A DNA stretch of 64,000 nt from Salinibaculum rarum. Its GTDB lineage: Archaea; Halobacteriota; Halobacteria; Halobacteriales; Haloarculaceae. The stretch covers positions 2,418,001 to 2,482,000 of the forward strand of contig NZ_CP129992.1 in assembly GCF_030505615.1 (NCBI RefSeq), read 5' to 3'. The position numbers and the translations under genes are program-made. Positions 26,723 through 35,374 of the stretch are shown here, one piece after another (positions within the stretch are counted from its first letter, which is position 1; the number at the start of each line of letters is the position of its first letter). The notes beneath the pieces were generated by a model, which saw nothing but the letters and a program-made list of their open reading frames with translations, had not been told where the DNA came from and ran no database searches.

Positions 26723-27730
26723 ACACGAGTCGTACTCGTCGCGGGGACGACGGAGACGGCGACAATCGAGGGAATCAGTGCAGCGGGAGCAAACCCGGAC
26801 GCGATGGTGCACACGCCGAGTGCGGACGCGGAAATCGTCGAGTACGGCACGCCCGTCCGGTCCCCGGTGGTGCCAGTGAGCCCGTCGGGGTGTCCGACGC
26901 CGGCCGTGATGACCCGCGCCGTCCGCGAAGAACTGGGCTTCGACCTGACCGTGGTCGACGGAGGATTGGCAGAGCCAAGCGGAGCGCCGACAGTGACCGT
27001 CGGAGCGAGGCCGGGCGGGGACATTCGCGACGAAGACCCTGTGCCGACGGCACCGGGTGCATACGAGGCCGCCCGGCAGTTCGGCCGAGCGATTCCTGAC
27101 GACGAACTGTTTCTCGCCGAGACGGTCCCCGGCGGAACGACGACGGCACTGGGCGTGTTGCGAGCGCTCGGCGAGCGGGCGTCTGTCTCCTCGTCGTTAC
27201 CGGAGAACCCACTCGAGCAAAAGGAAGCGGTCGTCTCCGAGGGGCTGGCGGCCAGTTCACTCGACGACGGCGGAGCGGCCGGCGAGCCAAAGCGGGCTGT
27301 TCGTCGGATGGGCGACCCGGTGCTGGCAGTCGCCGCTGGGCTCGCACGCGGGGCGACCGAGACGGACACTGCAGTGACCTTCGCGGGCGGGACACAGATG
27401 CTCGCCGTGATTGCCCTGGTTCGGCACGCTGGCCTCGAACGGGAACTCTCACTTGCCACGACTTCGTTTGTCGCAGACGACGCGAGCGCTGGGGTCGACG
27501 AGTTGGCGGCGGACCTGAACGTCGATGTGACGGCCACGGACCCGGGATTCGATGGCACCGATCATCCGGCGATGGCCGCCTACGAAGCAGGTGAAGCAAA
27601 GGAAGGCGTCGGAATGGGTGGAGCGCTGGCGATGGCAAGTCGGGCTGGCGTCCCGATGGACAGGATACGGGAGCGCATCGTGGACGTCTACGACCGGGTG
27701 ACAGAATCCGACGAAAAGCCAGAACGGTAA
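26720..27730 (+). CDS. cobT: Archaeal CobT-type phosphoribosyltransferase (UPF0284 family)
   Basis: The archaeal family related to nicotinate-nucleotide-dimethylbenzimidazole phosphoribosyltransferase makes the lower-ligand nucleoside phosphate for cobamide assembly. The 336-residue protein shows [11 protein letters not shown] at the N-terminus, [28 protein letters not shown] and [16 protein letters not shown] set the start at GTG 26720 because a strong GGAGG (26708-26712) lies 7 bases upstream and this yields the normal N-terminus; a TTG at 26696 is possible but has weaker support. No other cobalamin genes are in the window. Confidence 0.85.
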   Translation: MTRVVLVAGTTETATIEGISAAGANPDAMVHTPSADAEIVEYGTPVRSPVVPVSPSGCPTPAVMTRAVREELGFDLTVVDGGLAEPSGAPTVTVGARPGGDIRDEDPVPTAPGAYEAARQFGRAIPDDELFLAETVPGGTTTALGVLRALGERASVSSSLPENPLEQKEAVVSEGLAASSLDDGGAAGEPKRAVRRMGDPVLAVAAGLARGATETDTAVTFAGGTQMLAVIALVRHAGLERELSLATTSFVADDASAGVDELAADLNVDVTATDPGFDGTDHPAMAAYEAGEAKEGVGMGGALAMASRAGVPMDRIRERIVDVYDRVTESDEKPER

Positions 27731-27879
27731 CATCTGTTCGAGTTGTGACCGGTGGCGTTGGAGATTCCGCTAATCCTTAGAGAGGAGCGCCAGGCGACAG
27801 GATTGAAGCGTGTGACGTGTGTGAGACGGGAGTCAGACAGGCCGCAAGGCTTTTTCCTGTCGGATGAGTTGATACGACA

Positions 27880-28689
27880 ATGACCGCGCTGGACGAGCTG
27901 TTAGACGATGTTGTCGCCGATGCAGACGAGGTGTTGCTGTTTTCTCCGAGCGCGGCGACGTACGAACCGTTCGAGGAGACAGATGTCTCGCCGGTAGTCG
28001 TCGCGCCGGAGAACACGGTCGATGCGGAGAATTACGTCGAGTTGCCCCTGGAGTTCGACGACGTGACCGGTCGTATCAGATTCGGACTCGAGGGCGCAGT
28101 CGACCAGGGGCTGGTCGACGAGGAGAGTTCGGTCGTCTGTATCACGAATCTGTTCAGTGACGGCGTCGATACCGTCGTCAGAGTCAACGCAGGGGAGTTC
28201 AGCCGAGCGGGCGTGTACGACCTGTTCGTAAACTCCCGCGCGGACTCTGATGTCATCCGTGACGTGTTCGAGGTGGCTATCGAACTCGGAAAGAAAGGGC
28301 AGAAGGGCAAACCGGTGGGCGCGCTCTTTGTCGTCGGCGACGCCGGGAAGGTGATGAACAAATCCCGGCCGCTGAGCTACAACCCATTCGAGAAGTCCCA
28401 CGTCCACGTCGGCGACCCAATCGTGAACGTGATGCTCAAGGAGTTCTCGCGGCTCGACGGGGCATTCGTCATTTCGGACTCGGGCAAAATCGTCTCTGCG
28501 TATCGCTATCTCGAACCGTCCGCAGAGGGCGTCGACATCCCGAAGGGCCTCGGCGCGCGTCACATGGCTGCCGGCGCAGTGACGCGGGATACGAACGCCA
28601 CGGCCATCGTCCTCTCGGAGAGTGACGGGATGGTTCGAGCATTCAAGGCAGGTGAACTCGTTCTCGAACTCGACCCGGAGGAGTATTAG
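27880..28689 (+). CDS. dacZ: Diadenylate cyclase (c-di-AMP synthase)
   Basis: This enzyme condenses two ATP into cyclic di-AMP, the second messenger tied to osmotic and potassium balance. The 269-residue protein has an archaea-type N-terminal domain (about 1-140) with acidic and hydrophobic segments, then a DisA-N (DAC) domain with the catalytic DGA motif at 203-205 (RLDGAFVISDSGKI) and the ATP-binding RHxxA-type motif in GARHMAAGAVT (237-243). It is cytoplasmic. The gene abuts the MscS-like gene with zero spacing (TAG then ATG), so the two are surely cotranscribed. Confidence 0.9.
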   Translation: MTALDELLDDVVADADEVLLFSPSAATYEPFEETDVSPVVVAPENTVDAENYVELPLEFDDVTGRIRFGLEGAVDQGLVDEESSVVCITNLFSDGVDTVVRVNAGEFSRAGVYDLFVNSRADSDVIRDVFEVAIELGKKGQKGKPVGALFVVGDAGKVMNKSRPLSYNPFEKSHVHVGDPIVNVMLKEFSRLDGAFVISDSGKIVSAYRYLEPSAEGVDIPKGLGARHMAAGAVTRDTNATAIVLSESDGMVRAFKAGELVLELDPEEY

Positions 28690-29478
28690 ATGCAATTCGA
28701 GTGGGCGCCGTACGTCCGGGAGATTTTCTCGGCGGAGACGGCCTTTATTCTCTCCATCGCAGTCCTGGTCCTCGGAGTCCTGGTCGCGTACTGGGTCTGG
28801 AAGCGGACCTACAGCACGTTGCACTCGATGGGCGTCGAGGAACTGGTCGAGGGGACACCGTTCGAACGCAGCGCACAGAACTTCGGAACCTCGACCATCA
28901 GCATTCTCGCGCAACTGGCAGCGCTGTTCGTCTACATCGTCGCTATCATCGTTGCGCTGAACATCGCGCAGTTGACCAGCGTCCAGTTGTTCTGGGCGCA
29001 GATTACAGGGTATCTTCCTCGTATCTTCATCGCCATTCTGGCGCTAATCGTGGGACTGGTCGCCGGTGACAAGGCAAAGCTCGTCGTCAGCGACCGCCTT
29101 CGGAGCATCAAACTCCCTGAGGCAGAGATTATTCCCGAGATTGTCAAGTACAGCATCTTCTACATCGCAATCTTGCTCGCACTCTCGCAGATTGGCGTCG
29201 CGACGCAGGCGTTGCTCGTGCTCCTTGCGGCGTACTCCTTTGGCCTGGTCTTCCTGTCGGGACTGGCGTTCAAAGACTTGCTCGCAGCGAGTGCAGCCGG
29301 TGTCTACCTCCTGCTGGTCGAACCCTACGCCATCGGCGATAAGGTCGAAATCGACGACAAGCGAGGTATCGTCCAGGAGGTGGATATGTTCGTCACACAC
29401 ATCGAGACCAACGGCGAGGAGTACATCATCCCGAATCAGCGCGTCATCCGGTCGGGAATCATCCGGATTCGAGAGTAG
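28690..29478 (+). CDS. MscS-type mechanosensitive channel
   Basis: The 262-residue membrane protein has hydrophobic segments at about 17-37, 75-95, 103-125, 155-175 and 180-205, followed by the MscS beta domain (about 213-262: AIGDKVEIDDKRGIVQEVDMFVTHIETNGEEYIIPNQRV). The pore-lining helix matches LLVLLAAYSFGLVFLSGLAFKDLLAASAAGV, Gly/Ala-rich as in MscS TM3. The large cytoplasmic vestibule of MscS is largely missing, so it is a short form. It begins immediately after the dacZ stop, implying that osmotic signalling and osmolyte release are coordinately made. Confidence 0.88.
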   Translation: MQFEWAPYVREIFSAETAFILSIAVLVLGVLVAYWVWKRTYSTLHSMGVEELVEGTPFERSAQNFGTSTISILAQLAALFVYIVAIIVALNIAQLTSVQLFWAQITGYLPRIFIAILALIVGLVAGDKAKLVVSDRLRSIKLPEAEIIPEIVKYSIFYIAILLALSQIGVATQALLVLLAAYSFGLVFLSGLAFKDLLAASAAGVYLLLVEPYAIGDKVEIDDKRGIVQEVDMFVTHIETNGEEYIIPNQRVIRSGIIRIRE

Positions 29479-29853
29479 CGACTCAGGTCGGGAACTGCGA
29501 CTAGTCTACGGCCAGTTTTTCCGCGATCATGACTGTGATTTTCCGAGTGAAGAGGACTACCGGTACGATCGAGTCGTGCCACCGGCAGGAGACGAGCAAC
29601 CGCGCCCGAGAGACTCTCGCAAAATAAAGCCTTTACATTTGGAAAGTTAACTTTTCTTTTGACGGCAATTTGTTAGCCAGCGGTGCGACAGATGCCCATA
29701 TTAAACCGAGGGTTTACGAAACGGACTTTCGGTCTCCGTCTGCCCATCTCAGCGCATCGGTAGTACAGCGCCTCAGGACGCAATTCAGAAGGAAGTATGT
29801 TAACGAGGCTCAGAGTACTACTATAACCCTCCAGTTGTTAGGTAAGGTTGACT
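29479..29853 (+). other. Intergenic region, 375 bases, no gene recognised
   Basis: The frames in this stretch are short and have the composition of non-coding DNA. There are A+T patches around 29621-29660 and 29692-29715. I found no tRNA-like fold. The last part carries the likely TATA box of the UPF0058 gene at 29814-29826. Confidence 0.4.
29814..29826 (+). promoter_or_regulatory. TATA-like box of the UPF0058 gene
   Basis: GTACTACTATAAC lies 28-40 bases upstream of ATG 29854, which fits a TATA box for a near-leaderless transcript. Confidence 0.35.
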
Positions 29854-30090
29854 ATGAAAAAGCAGGAGCTCATTCATCTCCACGGGCTACTTGCGCAGGT
29901 ACAGAACCACTACGAAGAACAGACAGGCGATACTGTCGAGCACGACGAGTACGCCGAACTGGGCGTCCAGCCGACATCCATCCACAAATCGAAGACGGAC
30001 CACAAGGCCGCTGTCTTCGCTATTGCGGACGGTATTACATCTGAGATGACCAGCGAAGAGACCGAACGCGTCTCCGCGACTGCCGACTGA
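29854..30090 (+). CDS. UPF0058 family small protein
   Basis: The 78-residue protein MKKQELIHLHGLLAQVQNHYEE is a small helical protein of the UPF0058 family, found in haloarchaea. It has several histidines near the N-terminus (HLH) and another in VQPTSIHKSKTDHKAAVFA. The function is unknown. The start ATG 29854 is the second of two close ATGs (29848 being an ACT ATG alternative) and gives the family-typical N-terminus. There is a likely promoter at 29814. Confidence 0.8.
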   Translation: MKKQELIHLHGLLAQVQNHYEEQTGDTVEHDEYAELGVQPTSIHKSKTDHKAAVFAIADGITSEMTSEETERVSATAD

Positions 30091-30184
30091 ACGCGCTGTT
30101 TCTCGGGCTCCACCCGGAGCCACACACGCTACGTTTCACGCAGAGCCATCGCTGTCGAGTGGCAGTAGTCAAAACAGAATCCGC

Positions 30185-30658
30185 TTACTCGTCGATGAGT
30201 TCTTCGAACTCCGGGAGAACGTCCTCGTCGTCGCTGTCAGGTGACGGGGCCGAGTCCTCGTCCTCGGCTGGCGTCTCAGCCTCGGACTCCGCCGTCGTGT
30301 CACTTTCCTCGTCGTCTTCCTCTTCGAGTTCCTCGATTTCGAGGACTTCGAGCGGGATGTTCTCGAGTCGCTGCCCGATTTCTTTCCGGGCGATTCGGGC
30401 AGCGTGCTCGTCGCGTTCGACGTTGAACACCGTCATCTCTAACTCCAGCGCGACGAGACTCTCGTCGGCAGCGATGAAGGCTGGCTCCAGCTCCTCGTCA
30501 CAGTGGGGACAGGACCGCTCGCCCATGTTGATCTCGACGTAGTTCAAGTCGGGGTTCAGCATCTCTCCTGTCTTCGAGATGGCGATGCGAACCGCTTCGT
30601 CGGGAGACCCTACGTCGTACACTGGGACTGCTGCCTCGACGACAACTCTGCAGTTCAT
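30185..30658 (-). CDS. UPF0212 (DUF555) family protein
   Basis: The 157-residue protein begins MNCRVVVEAAVPVYDV and has a central CxxC (GERSCPHCDEELEPAF), likely a half zinc site. A helix LEVLEIEELEEEDDE follows, then a long acidic tail (about 110-157) rich in Glu/Asp/Ser that looks disordered. The DUF555 family is archaeal and uncharacterised. ATG 30658 matches the family start. Confidence 0.83.
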   Translation of the reverse strand: MNCRVVVEAAVPVYDVGSPDEAVRIAISKTGEMLNPDLNYVEINMGERSCPHCDEELEPAFIAADESLVALELEMTVFNVERDEHAARIARKEIGQRLENIPLEVLEIEELEEEDDEESDTTAESEAETPAEDEDSAPSPDSDDEDVLPEFEELIDE

Positions 30659-30744
30659 ATACGTTGTTTGACTGGCAACCAATATGAAGGTTAGCCCGGG
30701 GGATTGAGAAGCCCTGAAGGTCGTTGGGCACCTCTCTCGGGCTG

Positions 30745-31656
30745 ATGGAGTCAGGCGTCATCGACGTCGACAGTCTCGCCGGCGGGTTCGACCTCCAGTC
30801 GACCCTGGAGAGTGGGCAGTCCTACCTCTGGTGGCGCGAGGACGGCCGCGACTACGAGGACGACAGCCAGTACGGCGGCGACGCCAGCTATCTGACCACG
30901 ACACGCGAAGACGGAACCCCCGCGGTCGTCCGTGTCCGGCAGACAGACGGGCAGGTCCGCTGGGAGTCGGCAGTCGACGCCGAGTCGGCGGTCCGGCGGC
31001 GGCTCCGACTCGACGACGACCTCGTCGAGATTCGCGACGCGACCCCTGCCGACGAACTGCTCGAAACCGCGTTCGACACCTACCGAGGAATGCGGTTGGT
31101 CCGCGACCCTCCCTTCGGAGCGCTCGTCTCGTTTATCTGCTCGGCACAGATGCACGTCACCCGAATCCACGGCATGCAACAGTCACTCCGGGCGGCGTTC
31201 GGAACACCAGTCGAGTTCGATGGGGAGACCTACCATGCCTATCCGACACCAGCGCAGTTGGCGGATGCGACAGAGGAGCAACTCCGGGACCTGAGTCTCG
31301 GCTACAGGGCACCCTACGTCAAGCGGACCGCAAAGATGGTCGCCGACGGTGAGGCCGACCCCGCCGATGCCCGGGAACTCCCGTACGAGGAGGCCCGCGA
31401 CGCGCTGACCGAGTTCGTCGGCGTCGGCGACAAGGTCGCAGACTGTGTCCTGCTGTTCTCCCTTGACTATCTCGAAGCGGTCCCGCTCGACACCTGGATT
31501 CGCAAGACCATCACCGAGTACTACCCCGACTGTGACCGTGGCAATTACACCGACACCTCCCGGGCGATTCGGGAGCGCCTGGGTGGCAAGTACGCCGGCT
31601 ACGCACAGACGTACGTGTTCCAGTTTATCAGGAATCACAGGAGTACCGACGTTTAG
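30745..31656 (+). CDS. ogg: 8-oxoguanine DNA glycosylase (OGG1 type)
   Basis: The 303-residue protein has an N-terminal OGG1-like domain (about 1-110: LESGQSYLWWRE) and a helix-hairpin-helix-GPD domain. The catalytic Lys230 lies in FVGVGDKVADC and the Asp249 in AVPLDTW, exactly as in eukaryotic OGG1. It excises 8-oxoguanine from DNA and has lyase activity. ATG 30745 was chosen because the motif distances then match OGG1. The gene stands alone. Confidence 0.9.
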   Translation: MESGVIDVDSLAGGFDLQSTLESGQSYLWWREDGRDYEDDSQYGGDASYLTTTREDGTPAVVRVRQTDGQVRWESAVDAESAVRRRLRLDDDLVEIRDATPADELLETAFDTYRGMRLVRDPPFGALVSFICSAQMHVTRIHGMQQSLRAAFGTPVEFDGETYHAYPTPAQLADATEEQLRDLSLGYRAPYVKRTAKMVADGEADPADARELPYEEARDALTEFVGVGDKVADCVLLFSLDYLEAVPLDTWIRKTITEYYPDCDRGNYTDTSRAIRERLGGKYAGYAQTYVFQFIRNHRSTDV

Positions 31657-31776
31657 CCACCACCCACTGTCCCGACAAAGAGTGTGCCGCCACGAGCGCG
31701 GGCTTCGAAATTCTCCAGCCCACAATCGGGGAGAAAGATTGGTTTTAGCTGCAGGGAATTGGTAGAGGGACGAACA

Positions 31777-31784
31777 TTTTTATG
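31777..31784 (+). promoter_or_regulatory. TATA-like box before the 31810 gene
   Basis: TTTTTATG at 31777-31784 lies 26-33 bases upstream of ATG 31810, the distance expected for a leaderless transcript. Confidence 0.45.
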
Positions 31785-31809
31785 GCTACACCCCAACCAA
31801 TAGTTGACT

Positions 31810-32019
31810 ATGTCAGAAACCACCACAGAAGACGAGACCATGACATGGCCGGACCTGGCAATCGGCCTCTACGACCGACTGACCGGGCGCGGCGCGGAGA
31901 TTGTCTACGAGTTCGACGACATGGAAGTCGAAGTGCCGAGTGGAACCGGCGACGACGTCGAACACGCCCCCTGGCGACTCGACGGGACGGTCACCATCAC
32001 GACCCGCGAGCGTGACTGA
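31810..32019 (+). CDS. Small hypothetical acidic protein, 69 residues
   Basis: The sequence reads MSETTTEDETMTWPDLAIGL followed by YDRLTGRGAEIVYEFDDMEV and ends DGTVTITTRERD. It is acidic, with one predicted helix and several strands. I recognise no family. The stop overlaps the next start by 8 bases, so this and the gene at 32012 form a transcription unit. A TATA-like box lies at 31777-31784. Confidence 0.55.
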   Translation: MSETTTEDETMTWPDLAIGLYDRLTGRGAEIVYEFDDMEVEVPSGTGDDVEHAPWRLDGTVTITTRERD

Positions 32020-32398
32020 ACCACCGGCACCCAAGGCGCCGCTGTCTGTCGAGACAGACCTCGAACTCACAATCGACGGAACCGACGTTGACGTCCAGTC
32101 GACCGGCGACCGACTGTTCGTCGAGTTTCCGTCTCTCAGCGGCGTTGTCCATGCTGCGCGTACCGTTCCTCGGTCGAGAACGGAAGAAGTCACTGCGACG
32201 CTGACAGCGACAGCACTCACCGTCGAGGTTCGCTCGCGCGGGCGAACTATCGCTGCGCTCGGCGCAGATGCTCCCGCTGGCCCGGTCTCTCGATGGCTGG
32301 GGATCGCCCCGGCCCAGATACGCGTCGGTGGCCTCGCTGGTGCGGTCAGTGAGGAACTCAGCGCCGGGGCTCGGGCGCTCCGTGAGTTGCTCGGCTAG
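32012..32398 (+). CDS. Hypothetical protein, 128 residues
   Basis: The GTG start at 32012 gives MTEPPAPKAPLSVETDLELT, and the overlap with the upstream gene suggests coupling. The first 90 residues look like a beta sandwich (DLELTIDGTDVDVQSTGDRLFVEFPSLSG), followed by RSRGRTIAALGADAPAGPVSRWLG and a C-terminal amphipathic helix (LSAGARALRELLG). There are no catalytic motifs. The function is unknown; it is probably a partner of the 69-residue protein. Confidence 0.5.
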   Translation: MTEPPAPKAPLSVETDLELTIDGTDVDVQSTGDRLFVEFPSLSGVVHAARTVPRSRTEEVTATLTATALTVEVRSRGRTIAALGADAPAGPVSRWLGIAPAQIRVGGLAGAVSEELSAGARALRELLG

Positions 32399-32446
32399 CG
32401 GGGCGCTGACCGTACCATTTTGTAACACCGCGTCGAAGAGTAGCGT

Positions 32447-32725
32447 ATGTCCGACCGCACTCGTGCACACGTGTTCGTCACCGGCAACGTACAGGGTGTG
32501 TACTTTCGCGCGACGACCCGCGACGAGGCACAGGAGCGCGACGTCGACGGCTGGGTCCGGAATCTGGACGACGGGCGCGTCGAGGCCGTCTTCGAGGGGC
32601 CAGCGGAGACCGTCGAAGAGATGGTCGAGTTCTGTCACCGCGGGAGTTCCGCTGCCACCGTCGAAGATGTCGACGTGACCTACGAGGCGCCACAGGACGA
32701 AGGCGAGTTCCGGGTCCGGTGGTGA
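32447..32725 (+). CDS. acyP: Acylphosphatase
   Basis: The 92-residue protein has the acylphosphatase signature: VQGVYFR with Arg21 for phosphate binding and GWVRNLDDG with Asn39 for catalysis. It hydrolyses acyl phosphates in the cytoplasm. It has the usual size. Its stop is 96 bases before the solitary nuoH start. Confidence 0.93.
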   Translation: MSDRTRAHVFVTGNVQGVYFRATTRDEAQERDVDGWVRNLDDGRVEAVFEGPAETVEEMVEFCHRGSSAATVEDVDVTYEAPQDEGEFRVRW

Positions 32726-32821
32726 GCAAAGCGGGTCGCTGGTTTTGCCATCACAGCCCAATATAAATGTCCGCGGAAACGGGGCAGCAGGGCTACGCCA
32801 CCCCCAGTCGAAGTGTTGCAC

Positions 32822-33901
32822 ATGACTGTAGGAGTGGTTCCGCTGTCGACCGCCCTCCCTGACGCACTCGCTGACGCTGTCGGACTGGTCCCAGATACGA
32901 CACTGGGAAGCGTCGTCGGTGGACTCCTCGGTGCAACACTGGTCGCAACGGTCATCCTCATCAATGCAGCTATCGCCGGTCCGTGGGCGAAGCGGCGGGT
33001 CTACTCCTCGTTTATCGACAAGATCGGGCCGAACAGGCACGGCCCAGCGGGACTGCTCATCATCGTCGCCGACTCGGTCCGCATGCTTTCGAAAGAACTC
33101 ACCGTCCCCGAGGGTGTTGACCGACCGGCCTTCGACCTGGCTCCACTGGTGATGGCCGCCTCGGCGCTGCTCGGATTTGCTGTTATCCCCTTTGGAACTC
33201 TCGGCAGCATCTCTCTCCAGCTCGCCGACCCAGAGAGCGGACTGGTATTCGTCTTTGCCGTTGCCTCGCTGGCCTCACTGGGGCTCGTGATGGCCGGGTA
33301 CGCCTCGAACAACAAGTTCTCGTTTCTCGGCGGGATGCGCGCTGTCGCGCAAAACATCGCGTACGAGATTCCGCTCGTTCTCGTCGGGGCGTCAGTCGCG
33401 CTGTTTTTCGGCACTCTCCGGTTGAGTGAAATCGTCGCCGCACAGCAAGACACGCTCGTCGCGCTTGGCCCACTCGGGATTCCGGACTGGTACGCGTTCG
33501 TCAACCCCTTCGCGTTCGTCCTGTTCATGGCCGCGAATCTCGCGGAGATCGGTCGGAACCCGTTCGATATCCCCGAAGCGCCGACCGAAATCGTCGCTGG
33601 CCACATGACTGAGTACTCCTCGGTGTACTTCGTGCTATTGTACCTCAGCGAATTTCTCCACATCTTCCTCGGCGGCGCGCTCGTCGCCGTCCTCTTTCTC
33701 GGCGGCCCGGCCGGCCCAGTCTTGCCTGGGCCAATCTGGATGTTCGCGAAAATCTGGGCAATCTTCCTGTTCACGCAGTGGGCGCGGACCACGTTCCCCC
33801 GCGTACGTATCGACCAGCTCATCCAGATTGGCTGGAAGTTCCTGCTCGTCGCTGCGCTTGGCAATCTCCTCCTGACTGCTGGCCTCGTCGCTCTCGTCTG
33901 A
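32822..33901 (+). CDS. nuoH: NADH-quinone oxidoreductase subunit H-like protein
   Basis: The 359-residue integral membrane protein belongs to complex I subunit H (NuoH/ND1) and has about eight transmembrane helices. Family motifs include IGPNRHGPAGLLIIVADSVRML, FAVIPFG, NNKFSFLGGMRAVAQNIAYEIP, and NPFDIPEAPTEIVAGHMTEYS. In haloarchaea the nuo genes usually form one cluster; here the neighbours are acylphosphatase and NAD(P)HX repair. ATG 32822 follows a region with no other nuo gene. Confidence 0.92.
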   Translation: MTVGVVPLSTALPDALADAVGLVPDTTLGSVVGGLLGATLVATVILINAAIAGPWAKRRVYSSFIDKIGPNRHGPAGLLIIVADSVRMLSKELTVPEGVDRPAFDLAPLVMAASALLGFAVIPFGTLGSISLQLADPESGLVFVFAVASLASLGLVMAGYASNNKFSFLGGMRAVAQNIAYEIPLVLVGASVALFFGTLRLSEIVAAQQDTLVALGPLGIPDWYAFVNPFAFVLFMAANLAEIGRNPFDIPEAPTEIVAGHMTEYSSVYFVLLYLSEFLHIFLGGALVAVLFLGGPAGPVLPGPIWMFAKIWAIFLFTQWARTTFPRVRIDQLIQIGWKFLLVAALGNLLLTAGLVALV

Positions 33902-33940
33902 GGCCCCACAGTTATTCCCCCGCCGGTCGTACGCCCGACC

Positions 33941-35374
33941 ATGATTACCGGTTCGGAGATGGCCGTCGTCGACGAGAACGCGGCCGCACTCGGTGTGCCA
34001 CGCAAGCAGTTGATGGAGTCGAGCGGCAACGCGATTGCCCGCGTCGTTCGCGACCTCGCTGCCCCCGGTGACAAGATTACCATCGTCTGTGGCCGAGGGA
34101 ACAACGGCGGCGACGCCGCAGTCGCTGCCCGCTTTCTCGACGAGTTCGACCTCAGTATCTGCCTGCTCGGCCGCGCAGAGACCATCACCACCGACATCGC
34201 TCGGGAGAACTGGGCTGCGCTCCAGGAAGCCGACTACGACACAAGGGAGGTCCGGGACTCGACGGCCGTCGACCTCGCGGACCCGGACCTAATCGTCGAC
34301 GCGATGCTCGGAACCGGCATCGCCGGAGAGCTTCGAGAGCCAGCAGCCACCGCGGCCGCTGCGATGAACGGCGCCGACGCGACGGTCCTCTCTGTCGACG
34401 TTCCCTCCGGCTTGGACGCCGACGCCGCGACGCTCACGGACAACGCCGTCTCGCCGGACCACGTCGTCACGTTCCACGACACCAAACCCGGCCTGGCCGA
34501 CCTCGCGGCGGACGTGACAGTCGCCGAAATCGGCATCCCGGCCGCCGCCGAGACGTTCGTCGAGCGGGGAGACCTACAGCGGCTCTCCCGGGACCCGACC
34601 AGTCACAAGGGCGACCACGGCGAAGTACTGGTCGTCGGTGGCGGCCCCTACACCGGTGCGCCCGCACTCGCCGGGCAGGCGGCGCTCCGTGCCGGTGCCG
34701 ACCTGGTTCGGGTGAGCAGTCCGACGGCCGTCGCCCACGAGATACAGGGCTACTGCGAGGACCTCATCGTCCGCCCGATGGAAGGGCGAACCCTCGAGAC
34801 GAGCCACGTCAGCCCCATAACGGAACTCGCCAACGAACAGGACGCGCTCGTCTTCGGTCCGGGCCTGGGTGACGACCCCGAGACGCTCAAGGCGGCCAGA
34901 GCAATCCTCGAAAGATACGATGGCACTGCTGTCGTCGACGCCGACGCCCTCGCTGTCGTCCCGGACGTCGAGACCGACGCAGACCTCATCTGTACCCCCC
35001 ACCAGGGCGAACTGGAAAAGATGGGCGGAGAGACCGCCGCCGACTGGCGCGAACGCTCCGAACTAGTCGAGGACTTTGCCGCTGAAGTGGGCCACACGCT
35101 GCTCGTGAAAGGGCACTACGACATCGTCTCCGATGGGGACCGAACCCGCGTCAGTCGCACCGGCAACCCGGGCATGACGGTGGGCGGAACCGGCGACGTG
35201 CTCGCTGGCGTCACCGGGGCGCTCGCTGCGACACAGGACCCACTGGACGCGGCTGCGCTCGCGGCCTTCGTCAACGGGCGTGCAGGCGATATCGTCTACG
35301 AACAGTCCGGGAACGGACTCGTCGCGAGTGACCTCCTCGATGCGATTCCAGCGGCGATGCAAAACGACCGGTAG
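33941..35374 (+). CDS. nnr: Bifunctional NAD(P)H-hydrate epimerase / dehydratase
   Basis: The 477-residue fusion repairs hydrated NAD(P)H. The N-terminal epimerase (about 1-215) shows MEVAVVDENAAALG-type start and IVCGRGNNGGDAAVAAR. The C-terminal dehydratase (about 220-477) shows GGGPYTGAPALAG, FGPGLG, DADAL and NPGMTVGGTGDVLAG, the ribokinase-like ATP/ADP site. It is a standard archaeal/bacterial bifunctional enzyme. It lies 39 bases downstream of nuoH; a link to NAD(H) turnover is attractive but circumstantial. Confidence 0.92.
   Translation: MITGSEMAVVDENAAALGVPRKQLMESSGNAIARVVRDLAAPGDKITIVCGRGNNGGDAAVAARFLDEFDLSICLLGRAETITTDIARENWAALQEADYDTREVRDSTAVDLADPDLIVDAMLGTGIAGELREPAATAAAAMNGADATVLSVDVPSGLDADAATLTDNAVSPDHVVTFHDTKPGLADLAADVTVAEIGIPAAAETFVERGDLQRLSRDPTSHKGDHGEVLVVGGGPYTGAPALAGQAALRAGADLVRVSSPTAVAHEIQGYCEDLIVRPMEGRTLETSHVSPITELANEQDALVFGPGLGDDPETLKAARAILERYDGTAVVDADALAVVPDVETDADLICTPHQGELEKMGGETAADWRERSELVEDFAAEVGHTLLVKGHYDIVSDGDRTRVSRTGNPGMTVGGTGDVLAGVTGALAATQDPLDAAALAAFVNGRAGDIVYEQSGNGLVASDLLDAIPAAMQNDR

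Noticed and set aside
29670-30044. 124-codon frame overlapping the UPF0058 gene
   Set aside because: The composition is unlike haloarchaeal coding sequence, and the UPF0058 frame has a family-typical start.
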